This document shows, piece by piece, positions 38,513 to 49,655 of a stretch of 64,000 nucleotides of DNA. Under the pieces are notes generated by a model. That model had not been told where the DNA came from. It made no database searches and saw nothing but the letters and a program-made list of their open reading frames with translations. The stretch is taken from contig JAJJXM010000064.1 of the NCBI GenBank assembly GCA_024516155.1, positions 186,001 through 250,000 of the forward strand, written 5' to 3'. The first letter of the stretch is position 1. Each line of letters begins with the position of its first letter. The position numbers were made by a program, and so were the translations under genes. The stretch is from Pyronema omphalodes. Lineage: Eukaryota; Ascomycota; Pezizomycetes; Pezizales; Pyronemataceae.

Positions 38513-40868
38513 CTAATGTTCACTCCCCCACTTTCTAAACCATTCCAAAGCCTCAGGATTCGCACAACTAGCAGAAACCTTAACATCCCAACCACTAAGT
38601 ATCTGCTTAACCGCAACCTCAATTTTCTTCCCATTAGTAGTAACCGGGAGTTCCGGAGTAGCATCAATGACAGCGGGAACATGTCTTCCAGACAACTCCC
38701 TTTTAATCGCCGTTCTAACTCTTCCCTTCAAATCCTCCGTACATTCTTTCCCCTCTGCCATTTTCAAAAACAGGATAACACTTTCATCTTTATCCTCCTT
38801 TCTCCGTCTTCCAATACACAAAGCATCTTCCACTTCCTCAGGAAAGAATTTCAGGAGAAGATTATAAATCTCCGCACTCCCAAAGCGAACTCCTGCAGGT
38901 TTCAACATTCCATCACTTCTTCCTAACATAACCATTCCTCTAGTTTCTTTATTAATCCTCAAGAAATCTCCATGATGCCATACAGAAGGTCCAAAGACAT
39001 CGAAATACGACTTGCGGTACTTCTCCTCGCCGTCTGATCCCCAGAATTTCACTGGCTGGCAAGGGAAGGTCTTGGTACAGACTAAATCTCCGGCTTCATC
39101 GGTGGGTTTGCCTTCAGGGTCCCAGCAGTTTACCGCCATTCCTAAACCGATGGCTTGGATCTCGCCGGCATATACGGGGACCAAAGGTGATGGGGCGCCG
39201 AAGAGAGAGATGATGTCGGTACCGCCGGTGATGGAGGCGAGGTTAACGGGGCCAAAGGCACGGTAGACATACTCGAAGGTTGAAGGGGCTAGAACCGCGG
39301 CGGTAGAGTAGATAGCGCGAAGGGTTTTGAGGGGGTATTTGGAAAGTGGGGCTGCGGAGTTTTGTTCCAAGAGGGAAAGGTACTTGGCTGAGGTGCCGAA
39401 GTGAGTTACGCTGTAATGAGGATATTTGTTAGCAGAGACATTGGGAAGATAAGGGATGGGATGGGACATACCCGAATTCATCGATAAGTCTCGCCATTGC
39501 AAGATCTCCGCTTCCATCGACCAAGGGACGGAATGGTGATCCATCGTATAATACAATAGTAGCCCCAACAGCAAGACCTGAAACAAGCCAATGCCACATC
39601 ATCCAAGTAACCGTGGTATACTGGAAGAAAACATCCCCCTTCTTCATATCACCCTGTAGCATATGTTCCTTCTTGTGCTGGATCAGGGTTCCAATAGCTC
39701 CATGACAGATGCACTTTGGTTTACCTGTCGTTCCCGAGGAGAAGAGAATATAAACCGGCCAATCAGCCTCAAGCTGCAAGAATTCCAGTGGCCTATCCTG
39801 ATCTATAGCAGAGCCCAAAAACTCCTCATCTAGCCAGGCCTGACCATTCGCAACTTCTAGCTTATGAGTCTCAATGGGAAGCTCCGGGAATCGTCGCAAA
39901 ACAACTACATGTTTCAAGCTCGGCAAGCCCTTGACAATATCCCCAAGCTTCCCCATACTATCATGTGCACGCCCATTATAAAACACTGCATTATCAGCAA
40001 ACATCACTGTTGGCTGTAGTTGCTCCCATCTATCCAACACTGCAGTAGCGCCGTTGTCCGGGCTAATACCACTCCACACTCCACCTAAAGATGTAGTGGC
40101 CAACATAGCAACCAACGCATCCTCGTGGTTACCGACGAAACCGACAACACGGTCTCCAGGGACGATAGAAGAGGAGAGAGCAGCGGCGTAAACACGTACA
40201 CGCTCACGTAGGTCGGCCCAGGTCCATTGAGAACGGTGTTCCTCGGTAGCGGAGATTACGGCGATGGATGAAGGGTCGATGGGAACGGTTGGGAAGAGGA
40301 GGTTCTCGGCAAAGTTGAGCTTGGCCCCGGAGAACCAGGTGGGACGCGGGAACATGGGAAGGCTGGCATCGACAACCTGGAATTGAAGCTGTTAGAAACT
40401 TTTTTCTTCATAGCTGTTACCGGGTCGCGAAGGTGAAGGTGAAGATGAAGCTTGGTGATATCGCCCGGAGCTCGACTTTGTCGACAACGTCGACAAAGTC
40501 CGCACGAAGTCCGCACAACGTCGCATAACATCCGCGCAACGTAGCTCTCTCACCGCCCACTACCCACTCCTTCAACAAACAAAAAACCAACTTACCTGAT
40601 CAAACCTCCTCGAAGCTCTAACACCAACTCTATCCCAAACCTCCGCCCAAAACTCCGGAATATTCTCAACCGACCATTTCCAGAGGGAATTATCCGCGTT
40701 TTCCTCCCCAGAAAATTCCTGTTTGTATTTATGCGCTATGTGCGCTTTGAATTTATACATTTCTGTTTCCTGTGGTGACGGGTGCTCCCAGAGCTTCTTG
40801 CCGGCGATGGCGGCTTCGGAAGCTGCTGCTTCGGGGGGCGAGGCGTGGTCGGTTCCGTTGCTGGCCAT
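38513..40868 (-). CDS. acetoacetyl-CoA synthetase (acetoacetate-CoA ligase)
   Basis: Exons complement(join(38513..39410,39472..40376,40596..40868)), giving 691 residues, close to the family norm of about 660-690. It activates acetoacetate with ATP and CoA to acetoacetyl-CoA in the cytosol, feeding sterol and fatty acid synthesis. The N-terminal part has NSLWKWSVENIPEFWAEVWD and WFSGAKLNFAENLLFP, both diagnostic. The adenylate-forming signature SSGTTGKPK lies at about 304-312; WPVYILF precedes it and TWMMWHWLVSGL follows. The C-terminal lid carries GRHVPAVIDATPELPVTTNGKKIEV, including the conserved catalytic lysine region. Intron 2 is 61 nt. Intron 1 is 219 nt, longer than most here, and contains a perfect 12-bp inverted repeat. 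The open start MASNGTDHASPPEA fits the family. No peroxisomal PTS1 is seen at the end (SEH). Confidence 0.93.
40474..40500. other. perfect inverted repeat in intron 1 of acetoacetyl-CoA synthetase gene
   Basis: Arms of 12 nt (GACTTTGTCGAC at 40474-40485 and its exact reverse complement at 40489-40500) are separated by AAC. In RNA this would form a strong 12-bp hairpin with a 3-nt loop. Confidence 0.9.
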
Positions 40869-40908
40869 TGTGGTGGTGGTAGAGGGTGGTGAGGTGTGCG
40901 GGTAGTCG

Positions 40909-40990
40909 TATAGTCGAGCAGTGGAGTCGTGGAGTCGTGGAGTCGTGAATCAGTCGAGCAGTCGAGCAGCCGAGCAGTCGAGCAGTCGAG
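40909..40990. repeat. degenerate AGTCGAGC repeat upstream of acetoacetyl-CoA synthetase
   Basis: About nine imperfect units of AGTCGAGC or AGTCGTGG just 5' of the start codon (on the minus-strand gene). Confidence 0.8.
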
Positions 40991-42061
40991 AGGCGAATCA
41001 GTGAAGTAGTAAAGTAGCAGCGGTAATAGCAGCAGTGACGTTATAAACTCAAGTATCCACCCAGAAAGAAAAAAAAAATCCTATTCTCCTCAAAATTCCC
41101 AAGCTCAAAGTCCCTATACCGAGTTGTTGGGAAGTCTGTCTGTCTATCTATCTGTCTGTCTGTATGTTGTTGTTATTGTACAGTCGCACACTCAAAAAAA
41201 AGAGGATAGGATAAGAATGCAGGTCCCCTTATCCCCGTATCTATGTATCTATCTATGGTTATACCCTGCAGCACCATAGCACTATAGCACTACATATAGC
41301 TGCCATACATATAGTGTTGGTGTTGTACAATCCCCAGCCCAGTCCCCAGTCCCCGAGTTACCGAAGAAACCGAAGAAACCGACGCAGCCGAAGAAACCAC
41401 GTGCCGCCCACAGCGCACGCCGCATAGCCCATCGACAGGTGGGGCGGCATTCGTTTAGTGGGGATCATATTCATCCTATTCCAGACCTCGGGATATCGAT
41501 TTATAAAGGTTATAAGGGTTATAAGTTCTTTAAGGTTTTAGGTTCTTTAAGGCAGCCGGTATTATACGCATCTACTATACCATACAAATCTACTATACTA
41601 CATAATAACTCCACCTCACCTTCTTCACAGGACGAGTGGACTGGACTGGAATACTCGCAGCGGGAGGTCTCTGTAGATTACGTGGTGACGTCTACAATAC
41701 GAAGCTCGAAGCTCGGAGCTCGAAGCTCGGAGCTCGGAGCACAGCGGCGGGGTATTGTGAAGCAACTTAGCAACCGTCACCGTCACCGTCACCGTCAACG
41801 TACATACATACACATCCGAGAGCTCGGGTAGCTATGGTATGTATGTAAGCTAGCCAGGCTGCCAGGCTGCCAGGCTGCCGGAGTCAAGACGCGCTATCTA
41901 TATACGGAAGCGTGGGGTAGATCAAGGGATTGATATCACGTGTCTGGTGTTCTGTGTCTGGACTCCAGGCATTCAGGTATCTAAAGGTGTAAGTGCGGTT
42001 GACTGAAGAGATTTGAGTGAAGTATGGAATTGCAGAAGATAGAGTATGAGAAGTAATCGAA

Positions 42062-42103
42062 GCATGAAGCATGAAGCATGAAGCATGAAGCATGAAGCAT
42101 GAA
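42062..42103. repeat. (GCATGAA)6 heptamer array
   Basis: Six perfect copies of GCATGAA. Confidence 0.95.
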
Positions 42104-42310
42104 GCACCCAGAGGATCAAGATAGTCTTTTCTACACATCTACCTGCACATATACATACGCAGACGGGAGAGATCTCTATGTATCTCTATCTCTATCTCCA
42201 TACATACATACAGACAGACAGAGAACTACATATTAGATACTACATACTGCATATTACATATTACATACAAACGCCCCATCGTTAGTATACTTACCATCGC
42301 CATCGCCATC

Positions 42311-42346
42311 ACCAGTACCAGTACCAGTACCAGTACCAGAACCAGA
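42311..42346. repeat. ACCAGT/ACCAGA hexamer repeat
   Basis: Four ACCAGT units followed by two ACCAGA units. Confidence 0.93.
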
Positions 42347-43715
42347 ACCAAAACCAAGGGATTCATATTCATATTCATATACGTATATGTATATTCATAT
42401 GTATATTCACCCACATTCCACCAGTCCGCCACGCAGTAGTTGATTTGCGTTTACCTTTGCATTTGTCTTTACCTTTGACTTTATCTCTACATTTACCTCT
42501 ACATTCTACGAGGAGATAAGCTATAAGTAGACTTCCAGACTACCCCAAGTACATATATATACAACATGTAGACCAGACTATGCTGAACTATATATATCGT
42601 TCCACATCGTTCCATATAAGATATCCAGCTACGGTATATTAGAGTTACCTATAATACGTACCCATTCACCGACCAAAATCAGCATATCCGAAGCTTTTAA
42701 AAAAAAAGAGTTTCATTCCCTATCAGGCTTCCATGCATCATGCTGCCATTTTCATCAATAACATCAAGCACGAAGCACAGTACCATATCATACCATACCA
42801 TAACCATAACCATAGCCATAGCCATCAGCAGAGCGAATAGCCGGGCTCAAGGACACAGTGACGAGAATATCAGGACAGAAACGAAGAACGAAAGACAAGA
42901 GGGGGGCTACAGCCTACAAGTTACAACCCAAAGCAAGAATGACCTTCCGGTGACTGTTGAGGTAACTTTCGATAGTTAGCAATGTAACTGTAATTAGATA
43001 GCTTCCGCCATGATCTTACGGTTAGATGCGTTATGATTTTTTTTTTTTTAAAAGAAAAAAAAAAAAATAAAAAAGAAAAACAATATGGTGGATAGCTATC
43101 TACATAGAATCTAGAATCAATCTAGAATCTTCATACATATATATGATACCCAAACGCCTTGCATGTTTCATCGTATACTATAATTCCTACATATCCCCGG
43201 ATTCCCCGTCCGCGGAGAAAAGCTTCGTGGGTACTTGAGTTCCGATATAAATAAAACTAAGATTCCTATCATATATGTTTGTATAAATCGCTACATAAAT
43301 ATAATACTCGAAATTCGCACTCCAGACTCTTTGATACATCAATACATCCATACATCAATACATAAATACATCAAAGTCCCCAAAATCCTCAAACTCACAG
43401 ATAATAGATAACAGATAACAGCTATACAATGCAACGCAACAATGCTAAAAAAAAAAAAAAAGACTAATATCGCAAGCAAAAAAGAAACAGGGCAAAAAAT
43501 ATAAAGCAGGATATAACAAACAAACAACCAAGCAGCACCGCACACATATATTTTTTCTTGTTCGCTATTCATTAATATCGTTAATCATAACCAAAACCAA
43601 CACCAAACTCCGCTAACCGATCTCCTGTCATATCCTCTTTAGCTCCATTGCCCAAGGACTACACACGCTACGCGTATATTCCCCGTATATTTTCATCTCT
43701 CCTCATCTCATCTAA

Positions 43716-45068
43716 TTAAACCACAGTCTTATCATCACCTCTATAATAAACCTCTTCCCCTCTCCTGAAACCTTTCAACGTCACCAAGATCTCCTGTCTA
43801 ATATCCTCAATCACAGCATCCATTTTAATATCATTTTTATCCTCACCAAACGGATCCTCTAGCTCCTCTCCGATACCCTCGATTCCATATAACGTAAAAC
43901 AAACCATCACGATGACCACAACACACCACCAACCCATTTCTTTCACTAGACAGAATGGAAGAACACAGCAGTATAACGCCAACACCTGTTTCTGATGGAT
44001 CTGATGACAAACAGGGATTGGCGTTAACTTGATTGTCTCCATTGTTCCGAATGAACAGATCAGGGTGTTGACCTGACCGCTCAACATGGCGCTTTGCGGG
44101 GCATTGAAAGCGCCACGAACAGCGCCGCGCTTGATGTATCTTTCAACGACGAAGCAAAGTTCCTGTGGTAGACCCAAGCCCTCACTTTCATGACCCTTTA
44201 TTCCAGCGGGGATCAAGTCCGCGAACGAACGGTCATAACCAGCGATTCCAAAGTTTCCGCGAAGATAGTTTTTAATCGCGAAAAGAATGGCGATGAGACA
44301 TTTCACCACTCTTTCGGTTTCTTCTCTATCTTGTGGAGTTTCGTTTGGTCCCCAGATTAGGAAGCTTCGGGAAAGTGATCGGACCACGCTGACGATGGAT
44401 TGTAGATTGGTTCGTCCACCCCAGTAACGATCGTATGATGAGGAGTTTCGGAATACGAGCATAAGACCGACGACGATGGAGAGAGAAGGAACGATGGATG
44501 CGGGAACGGCTAGATCAATGCCGCGTTCTTGGTATAGATAGACGATGCCGGCGGTAAATAAGCCATGAAGAGTAATCGGAACGATGATGACGTGGTGGAT
44601 GGCGCCTTTTATGAAGCGGAAAGCGAGGGGCCATCTGTGGTGATATCATTAATATCCATAGCACAACGAGGCCCAGAAGATGGCGACGAAACCGAGAGGG
44701 GCCCAACGCAAGCCGGGCCGGTCGGGATCGAGCTGGGATCGGAGGAGGTCCCGAATTCGAGACCGAAGAAGGGAAGATGCAGAGGACTGAGAGGAGATAG
44801 AAGAGACTGCTACGCACTTCCTCGGTTTCTGTCTACTCGCATGTGCAAGTGGAAAGGTGTATTTCCGTCCATCATACTCTGGTAATAAACCCCCACTACC
44901 ATCACCTCGCGATCCTTCACCGTCCATGCTGCCTACTGGACTTGGAGCTCTCGAATAACTAAACCGTTTGTTTCCTAGGTATCCGTATCCGTTGATTTGT
45001 CCTGAGGAGCGGCTGTCTGCGGCTAGGAGTGGAGTAGAAGAGGAGGAAGGGGAGTCGAATTGCACCAT
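43716..45068 (-). CDS. bestrophin-like (UPF0187) membrane channel protein
   Basis: Preferred exons complement(join(43716..44634,44818..45068)), giving 389 residues. Residues 1-83 are a Ser/Gly-rich cytosolic leader. The junction then reads PRK-WPLAFRFIKGAI, matching the (S/K)WP...(R) pattern at the start of the bestrophin/UPF0187 core. The core has IVPSLSIVVGLMLVFRNSSSYDRYWGGR and later TPIPVCHQIHQKQVLALYCCVLPF and FTLYGIEGIGEELEDPFG, all family hallmarks. Fungal members are predicted anion channels of the plasma or organelle membrane. The donor used is GTGCGT and the intron is 183 nt, longer than most here. It has a TATTAATG branch site and CACAG acceptor, so the acceptor is good but the donor is less certain. 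The first exon frame stays open for another 55 codons into the intron. Confidence 0.82.
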
Positions 45069-46590
45069 CGTGGAATGTGCGTGAAGGGGGGTGGCAATTT
45101 ATGAGAGTTTGTTTGCGTAGGTCGGACAGACGAAAATGTTTTGCAGCTTCCCGCTGTGGAAGCCTGGGCTCGAAGGTGCTCCGGGGAGGATTAGAGAGGA
45201 AAAATGGTAGGGAGATCCAGAATATGAGGAAGAACAAGGAGCTCGAATAAGATGGCGATGCAGGTAGGTGTGGAGAAGGTTATGCAGGGATTGGTTTCAG
45301 CACGTTGGTGGGGGACGCGATAAGCTTTAGCTCCGCATGCACAAAGGAGTGGTCGGGGATGATCTGAAAAGGGTCGACCTGGAGAGAGACGACCTGAAGA
45401 CGATTTTGAAATGTTATGGAATTTGGATGAGAGCGGGGCGGATCTTAAATCATGGACAAAGACGCAGCAGAGTGGATCTTCAATGATATAAACAGATATA
45501 TGATACACGAGTGAGCAGATGGGGTGGGCATCACTGCACATCACAACACCTCCGATCATGAAGCCGCGATACACCTCAGCACCTACGTCAGTTACGCCAA
45601 ACTGGTGTGGACAACGAATGAGAGCTAGATACTCTAGAATATATTATAGCACAATAGCATCAGACGGACAAATCCAGCAAATCTATGCATTGTACTTGTG
45701 TATTCATTCCTACATATATCGCAGTAGACCGACAAATCTATGATTGTCCTTATATTTGTTTGATTGTTTATTCATTATAATATTCTACTTATGTATGTCA
45801 CAGCATTAGATCCCCCCAACACAAAATGGTTACCATCGGTTTGCACTTTCCCCGTCGGGCACAAATTCAACATCACAAGATAGCACATCATCAAGACCGG
45901 GCAACATGGCCGCAAAGACACTGTCACATGGGCAACACGCGGGCTAAAGAAGGGAGTCGAGATACATTAGCGTTGTGAATGGTTGCACGTGCAGCGGGCT
46001 TGACTCTTGAGAACCCACACCCGCTTCTGTTGGCGAGCTTGCGCGTAGGCTAAGTAACGTAGCGGTGGCCAGTCCCTTCGCGCCGACCGACAGCCAGCGT
46101 GATATGGTAATCGCCGATGCAGCGTATTGTGGGGCAAAGCTAGTGTAGCGCCGGGTAAAATAAACCAGGTATGTAATCCGAAGAGGAGTTGTAAATTCTA
46201 TGTAGAGAAAGGGTCTGGTACCTAGGCCCTAGGGTCCTGGACATAACATCGACTTGACCAAAATTGATTCTTCACGTCCATACATACAGAATATATCTAC
46301 AACCCGACGTATCTTGTATAATTCCTGCTATTAAATCCTCATCAAAAACCCATCAAGAAATCCGGAATGCGACATACTACATACGTGGAATGGACATGAC
46401 CGAGAACTGAATGGAATGCAAATAAATGAACTAAGCAGCCTAAAGCAGATTTCTAGGTTTTATCGAATTGTATTTCTAGATAAGAAAGCATGATATGGCA
46501 CCATATATCGGGGAACGATACATAAAGATAGAATCGCTTCTCGGGAGCTAAAAGCCGTTCGCCTGGACAAGATGACTGGGAAGGAAGGAT

Positions 46591-46632
46591 GGGGCGGGGG
46601 GGGCGGGGGGGGGGGGGGGGGGGGGGAGGGGG
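46591..46632. repeat. poly(G) tract with rare interruptions (G22 core)
   Basis: About 40 nt almost all G; the longest uninterrupted run is 46605-46626 (22 nt). Confidence 0.95.
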
Positions 46633-47848
46633 TCGAATAAGTCGGATTACATAAACAACACTGTGGGGTTAAGATCCTGCAAACTGAACCGTCTGGATCC
46701 CTGTGTGGATCTTTTATCCCGTGACTTGGCTAGCTTTGGTTTTGGATGTATGATGTATGATGGATGCTCAGATCTCATGTTTTGATGAATTTGTGTATAT
46801 ATATATATAGGAGAATCTGTTTAATTTCGGAATTCGTTACATACTACATACTACCTAATCATATCGAAGTCCAAAATAAAGATAAAAGAGTAATTATCAA
46901 CCGTATAAAGAGATCGTTGATTTTATCACTTGTTTTTTTTTCAGGAATAAACTATTCTTATCAATAAACACAACCCCTTCTATCCTTTGAGCTTATCCAG
47001 TAGGCTGCTAGAGTGTCAGAGAGGAGTGTTATATAAACCCCCGCCAAGCCCGGCTTGTGGGAAGAGTATTTGACATCCATTACATATTGGGACTAACGAA
47101 AAATCTCTGCTCTGGTTGTGATAATCTTTAGAGTCCTCGTCCTTATATACCTGTACCTGTTCCTGGCTCCTGGCTCCTGTATCATATGCTTCGTCGTTCT
47201 TATATTCCTGAGGTGCCGGTACAAGTGGTTCCAGAGGTGACGGGTGGGGTTTCTTGAAGTGGGGAATGGGATCAATTGTGATGGGAGAATGGATTTGGTG
47301 ATTTCGACATGTGTATGCTTGTGGGATGCTTGTGATGTGTTTGTGGGATGCTTGTACTTGTGATGTGTTTGTGTTTGTGTTTGTGATGCTTATATTTGTG
47401 AGATACTTGTGATATGCTTGTACTTGTACTCGTACTTGTGATTCCATTTGTGTTTGTGATGCTTATATTTGTGAGATACTTGTGATCTGTTTGTACAATA
47501 TATGTCTATGCTTGTGATATGCTTGATATGGAGATAAATTCATCAGCCCTGGGGTATTTATCTTTTAGCAAGGCTTTTAGCAAAGCTTTTAGCAAAGAAA
47601 GAAAAAAAACATATAAATGACGAATAACATAATAGCCCGGTAACGCGAAGAGTTTCGCTGGACGCTAGAATCTAGAATCTTGAAACTAGAATCTTGAATC
47701 TGGAATCTGGAATCTTGAAATTAGAGACTAGAGACTAGAGGCCAGAAGCAGGAACCTGAGCAGGAACTAGAGCAGGAACTAGAGATGAAAATTAAGACTA
47801 TTACAAATATTTCAACCTTACTACATCATCATCACCATTACCATTAAT

Positions 47849-47956
47849 ACCCTACTACCCTACTACGCTACTACCCTACTACCCTACTACCCTACTACTA
47901 TTAATACTATTACTACGCTACTACGCTACTACGCTACTACCCTACAACCCTACTAC
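47849..47956. repeat. CCCTACTAC/GCTACTAC repeat
   Basis: Imperfect tandem units of 6 to 9 bp built on CTAC. Confidence 0.85.
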
Positions 47957-48137
47957 ATCATCCCCTCTGCAGGGAATTAAAAAACAAAACCCAGACTCCA
48001 TATCCAGGAATGGATATGAATCATATGATATAAAGGCTTCAGTGTAGATTTTGAGTATTTCTTTACGTTACGTACGGAAGAAATGGAGGAAACGGAGGAA
48101 ACGGAGGAAATGTAGGAAATGTAGGAATGATGATGCT

Positions 48138-48200
48138 GATGTTGATGTTGATTTCGATGTTGATGTTGATGTTGATGTTGATGTTGATGTTGATGTTGAT
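48138..48200. repeat. GATGTT hexamer array
   Basis: About ten GATGTT units with one interruption (GATTTC). Confidence 0.9.
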
Positions 48201-48276
48201 TTTAGGTGTGAGATATGATGGAGTATTGAGGTGGGGTTTGTATACTGTTGATATGGAATTGATATGGTATTGGTAT

Positions 48277-48420
48277 AGTATCGACACAGTATCAACACAG
48301 TATCGGCACAGTATCAACACAGTATCGACATAGTATCGACACAGTATCGACACAGTATCAACATAGTATCAACACAGTATCGACATAGTATGGACACAGT
48401 ATCGACACAGTATCAACATA
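48277..48420. repeat. AGTATCGACACA 12-bp array
   Basis: About twelve degenerate 12-bp units (AGTATCGACACA, AGTATCAACACA, AGTATCGACATA). Confidence 0.88.
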
Positions 48421-48581
48421 AGCTTGATTCCATTTGAGTTGATTCCATTTGATTTGCTTCGATTTATATCATACTCTGATCGATTCCTGAAAGGCCTATT
48501 GCTTTGGCCTATTTTAACGTAGCCGATTTGAATCTTCATCGAGAAACTATGCTGAGATAAAAATCGAGCCTTGAAAATTGA

Positions 48582-48819
48582 GCATTGAGCATTGAGCATT
48601 GAGCATTGAGCATTGAGAATTGAGCATTGAGAATTGAGCATTGAGAATTGAGCATTGAGCATTGAGAATTGAGCATTGAGCATTGAGCATTGAGCATTGA
48701 GCATTGAGCATTGAGCATCCAGCATCCAGCATCCAGCATCCAGCATCCAGCATCCAGCATCCAGCATCCAGCATCCAGCATCCAGCATCCAGCATCCAGC
48801 ATCCAGCATCCAGCATCCA
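48582..48819. repeat. compound heptamer array: (GCATTGA)19 then (GCATCCA)15 in register
   Basis: Nineteen 7-bp units of GCATTGA, some GAATTGA (48582-48714), switch without a break in register to fifteen perfect GCATCCA units (48715-48819). The total is 34 units, 238 bp. Confidence 0.95.
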
Positions 48820-49058
48820 GCACCTGAAAGCGGGGTCATTATACATTATACACCAGTAACAGCAAGTCTGCAATGGCACCCCAAATGTCAACCAGAAACC
48901 CCCCCCTCCCCCTCGAGAAAACATAAACAACAAAAGCCACTACCGGTAACATTTCCAGTAGTAGTAGTAGTAATAGTAGTAGTAGTAGTTATCGGGAACG
49001 ATTTGTTGAAAAGATATGAAAAAAAGTATGGGAGTAAGCTGAGGAGAGTGATAGTTGA

Positions 49059-49159
49059 TGATACCAGGGATACCAGAGATAACAGTGATACCAGGGATAC
49101 CAGTGATACCAGTGATACCAGTGATACCAGTGATACCTACATAGTGATACCAGTGATAT
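49059..49159. repeat. GATACCAGT/GATACCAGG 9-bp array
   Basis: About ten 9-bp units with small interruptions. Confidence 0.9.
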
Positions 49160-49525
49160 CTAACGACCGCAACCTGCCGTAGCAGCAAGTGGCTTCTGAA
49201 AACAACAACAAATAACAACAACAAATAATTAAGCACTGTAGCAACAACAGTAGGAATTCCAATTGACTTGTATATAATATAAATAAGTTATATATAGAAA
49301 AACTTTTTATTCTTTTGACTTTTATTGTAGCTTTATGTAAAATGTCAACATTGACACCGCGTTCTTCTTCTTTGGGGTATAGAATACATTTCCTTCTGTA
49401 AGTCTTTTAAGATATGCCATCCGGGGCTATTAATGTCCTTTCTTTTCCTTTCTTTTCTTGATATTCGGATTTTGTGGGGATTTGATTTTTGGAGTAATCT
49501 GATACTCGATACCCAATGCGCAATA

Positions 49526-49542
49526 CCCCCCCCCCCCCCCCC
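49526..49542. repeat. poly(C) tract, 17 nt
   Basis: Uninterrupted run of 17 C, about 110 bp beyond the 3' end of the phosphopantothenate-cysteine ligase gene. Confidence 0.95.
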
Positions 49543-49655
49543 TCGCACCCAGCATACACACACACACACCCTCTCCCTCCATTCACCAAGCTTTTATACG
49601 CCCCCTCCACCCACCGCCTCCACCAGCCCCATGGATCTCGCCCAGCCGACCCAAT

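Larger units (their letters stand above)
40869..43715. other. intergenic region, 2.8 kb, repeat-rich
   Basis: No supported gene. The part next to acetoacetyl-CoA synthetase (40909-40990) is a degenerate AGTCGAGC repeat within the presumed 5' leader or promoter. A CACGTG E-box-like site lies at about 41398-41403. Further repeats: GCATGAA x6 at 42062, ACCAGT/ACCAGA hexamers at 42311, and a T-run/A-run pair at about 43036-43080. Confidence 0.55.
45069..49655. other. intergenic region, 4.6 kb, very repeat-rich
   Basis: No supported gene. A GC-richer block at about 45880-46140 has no clear coding frame. From 46590 on, the stretch is dominated by simple repeats: G22, TGTGATGCTTGT-like words, CCCTACTAC, GATGTT, AGTATCGACAC, a long heptamer array and a GATACCAGT array. 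The long open frames across these arrays are artefacts of repeat phase. Confidence 0.6.

Noticed and set aside
48582..48819. CRISPR-like regular repeat array
   Set aside because: Units are 7 bp with no spacers, and the organism is a fungus.
48369..48933. Long open frames on the minus strand with MLDAGCW-type repeats
   Set aside because: They are translations of the heptamer array; period 7 keeps all three frames open with the same cyclic peptide. No gene signal flanks them.
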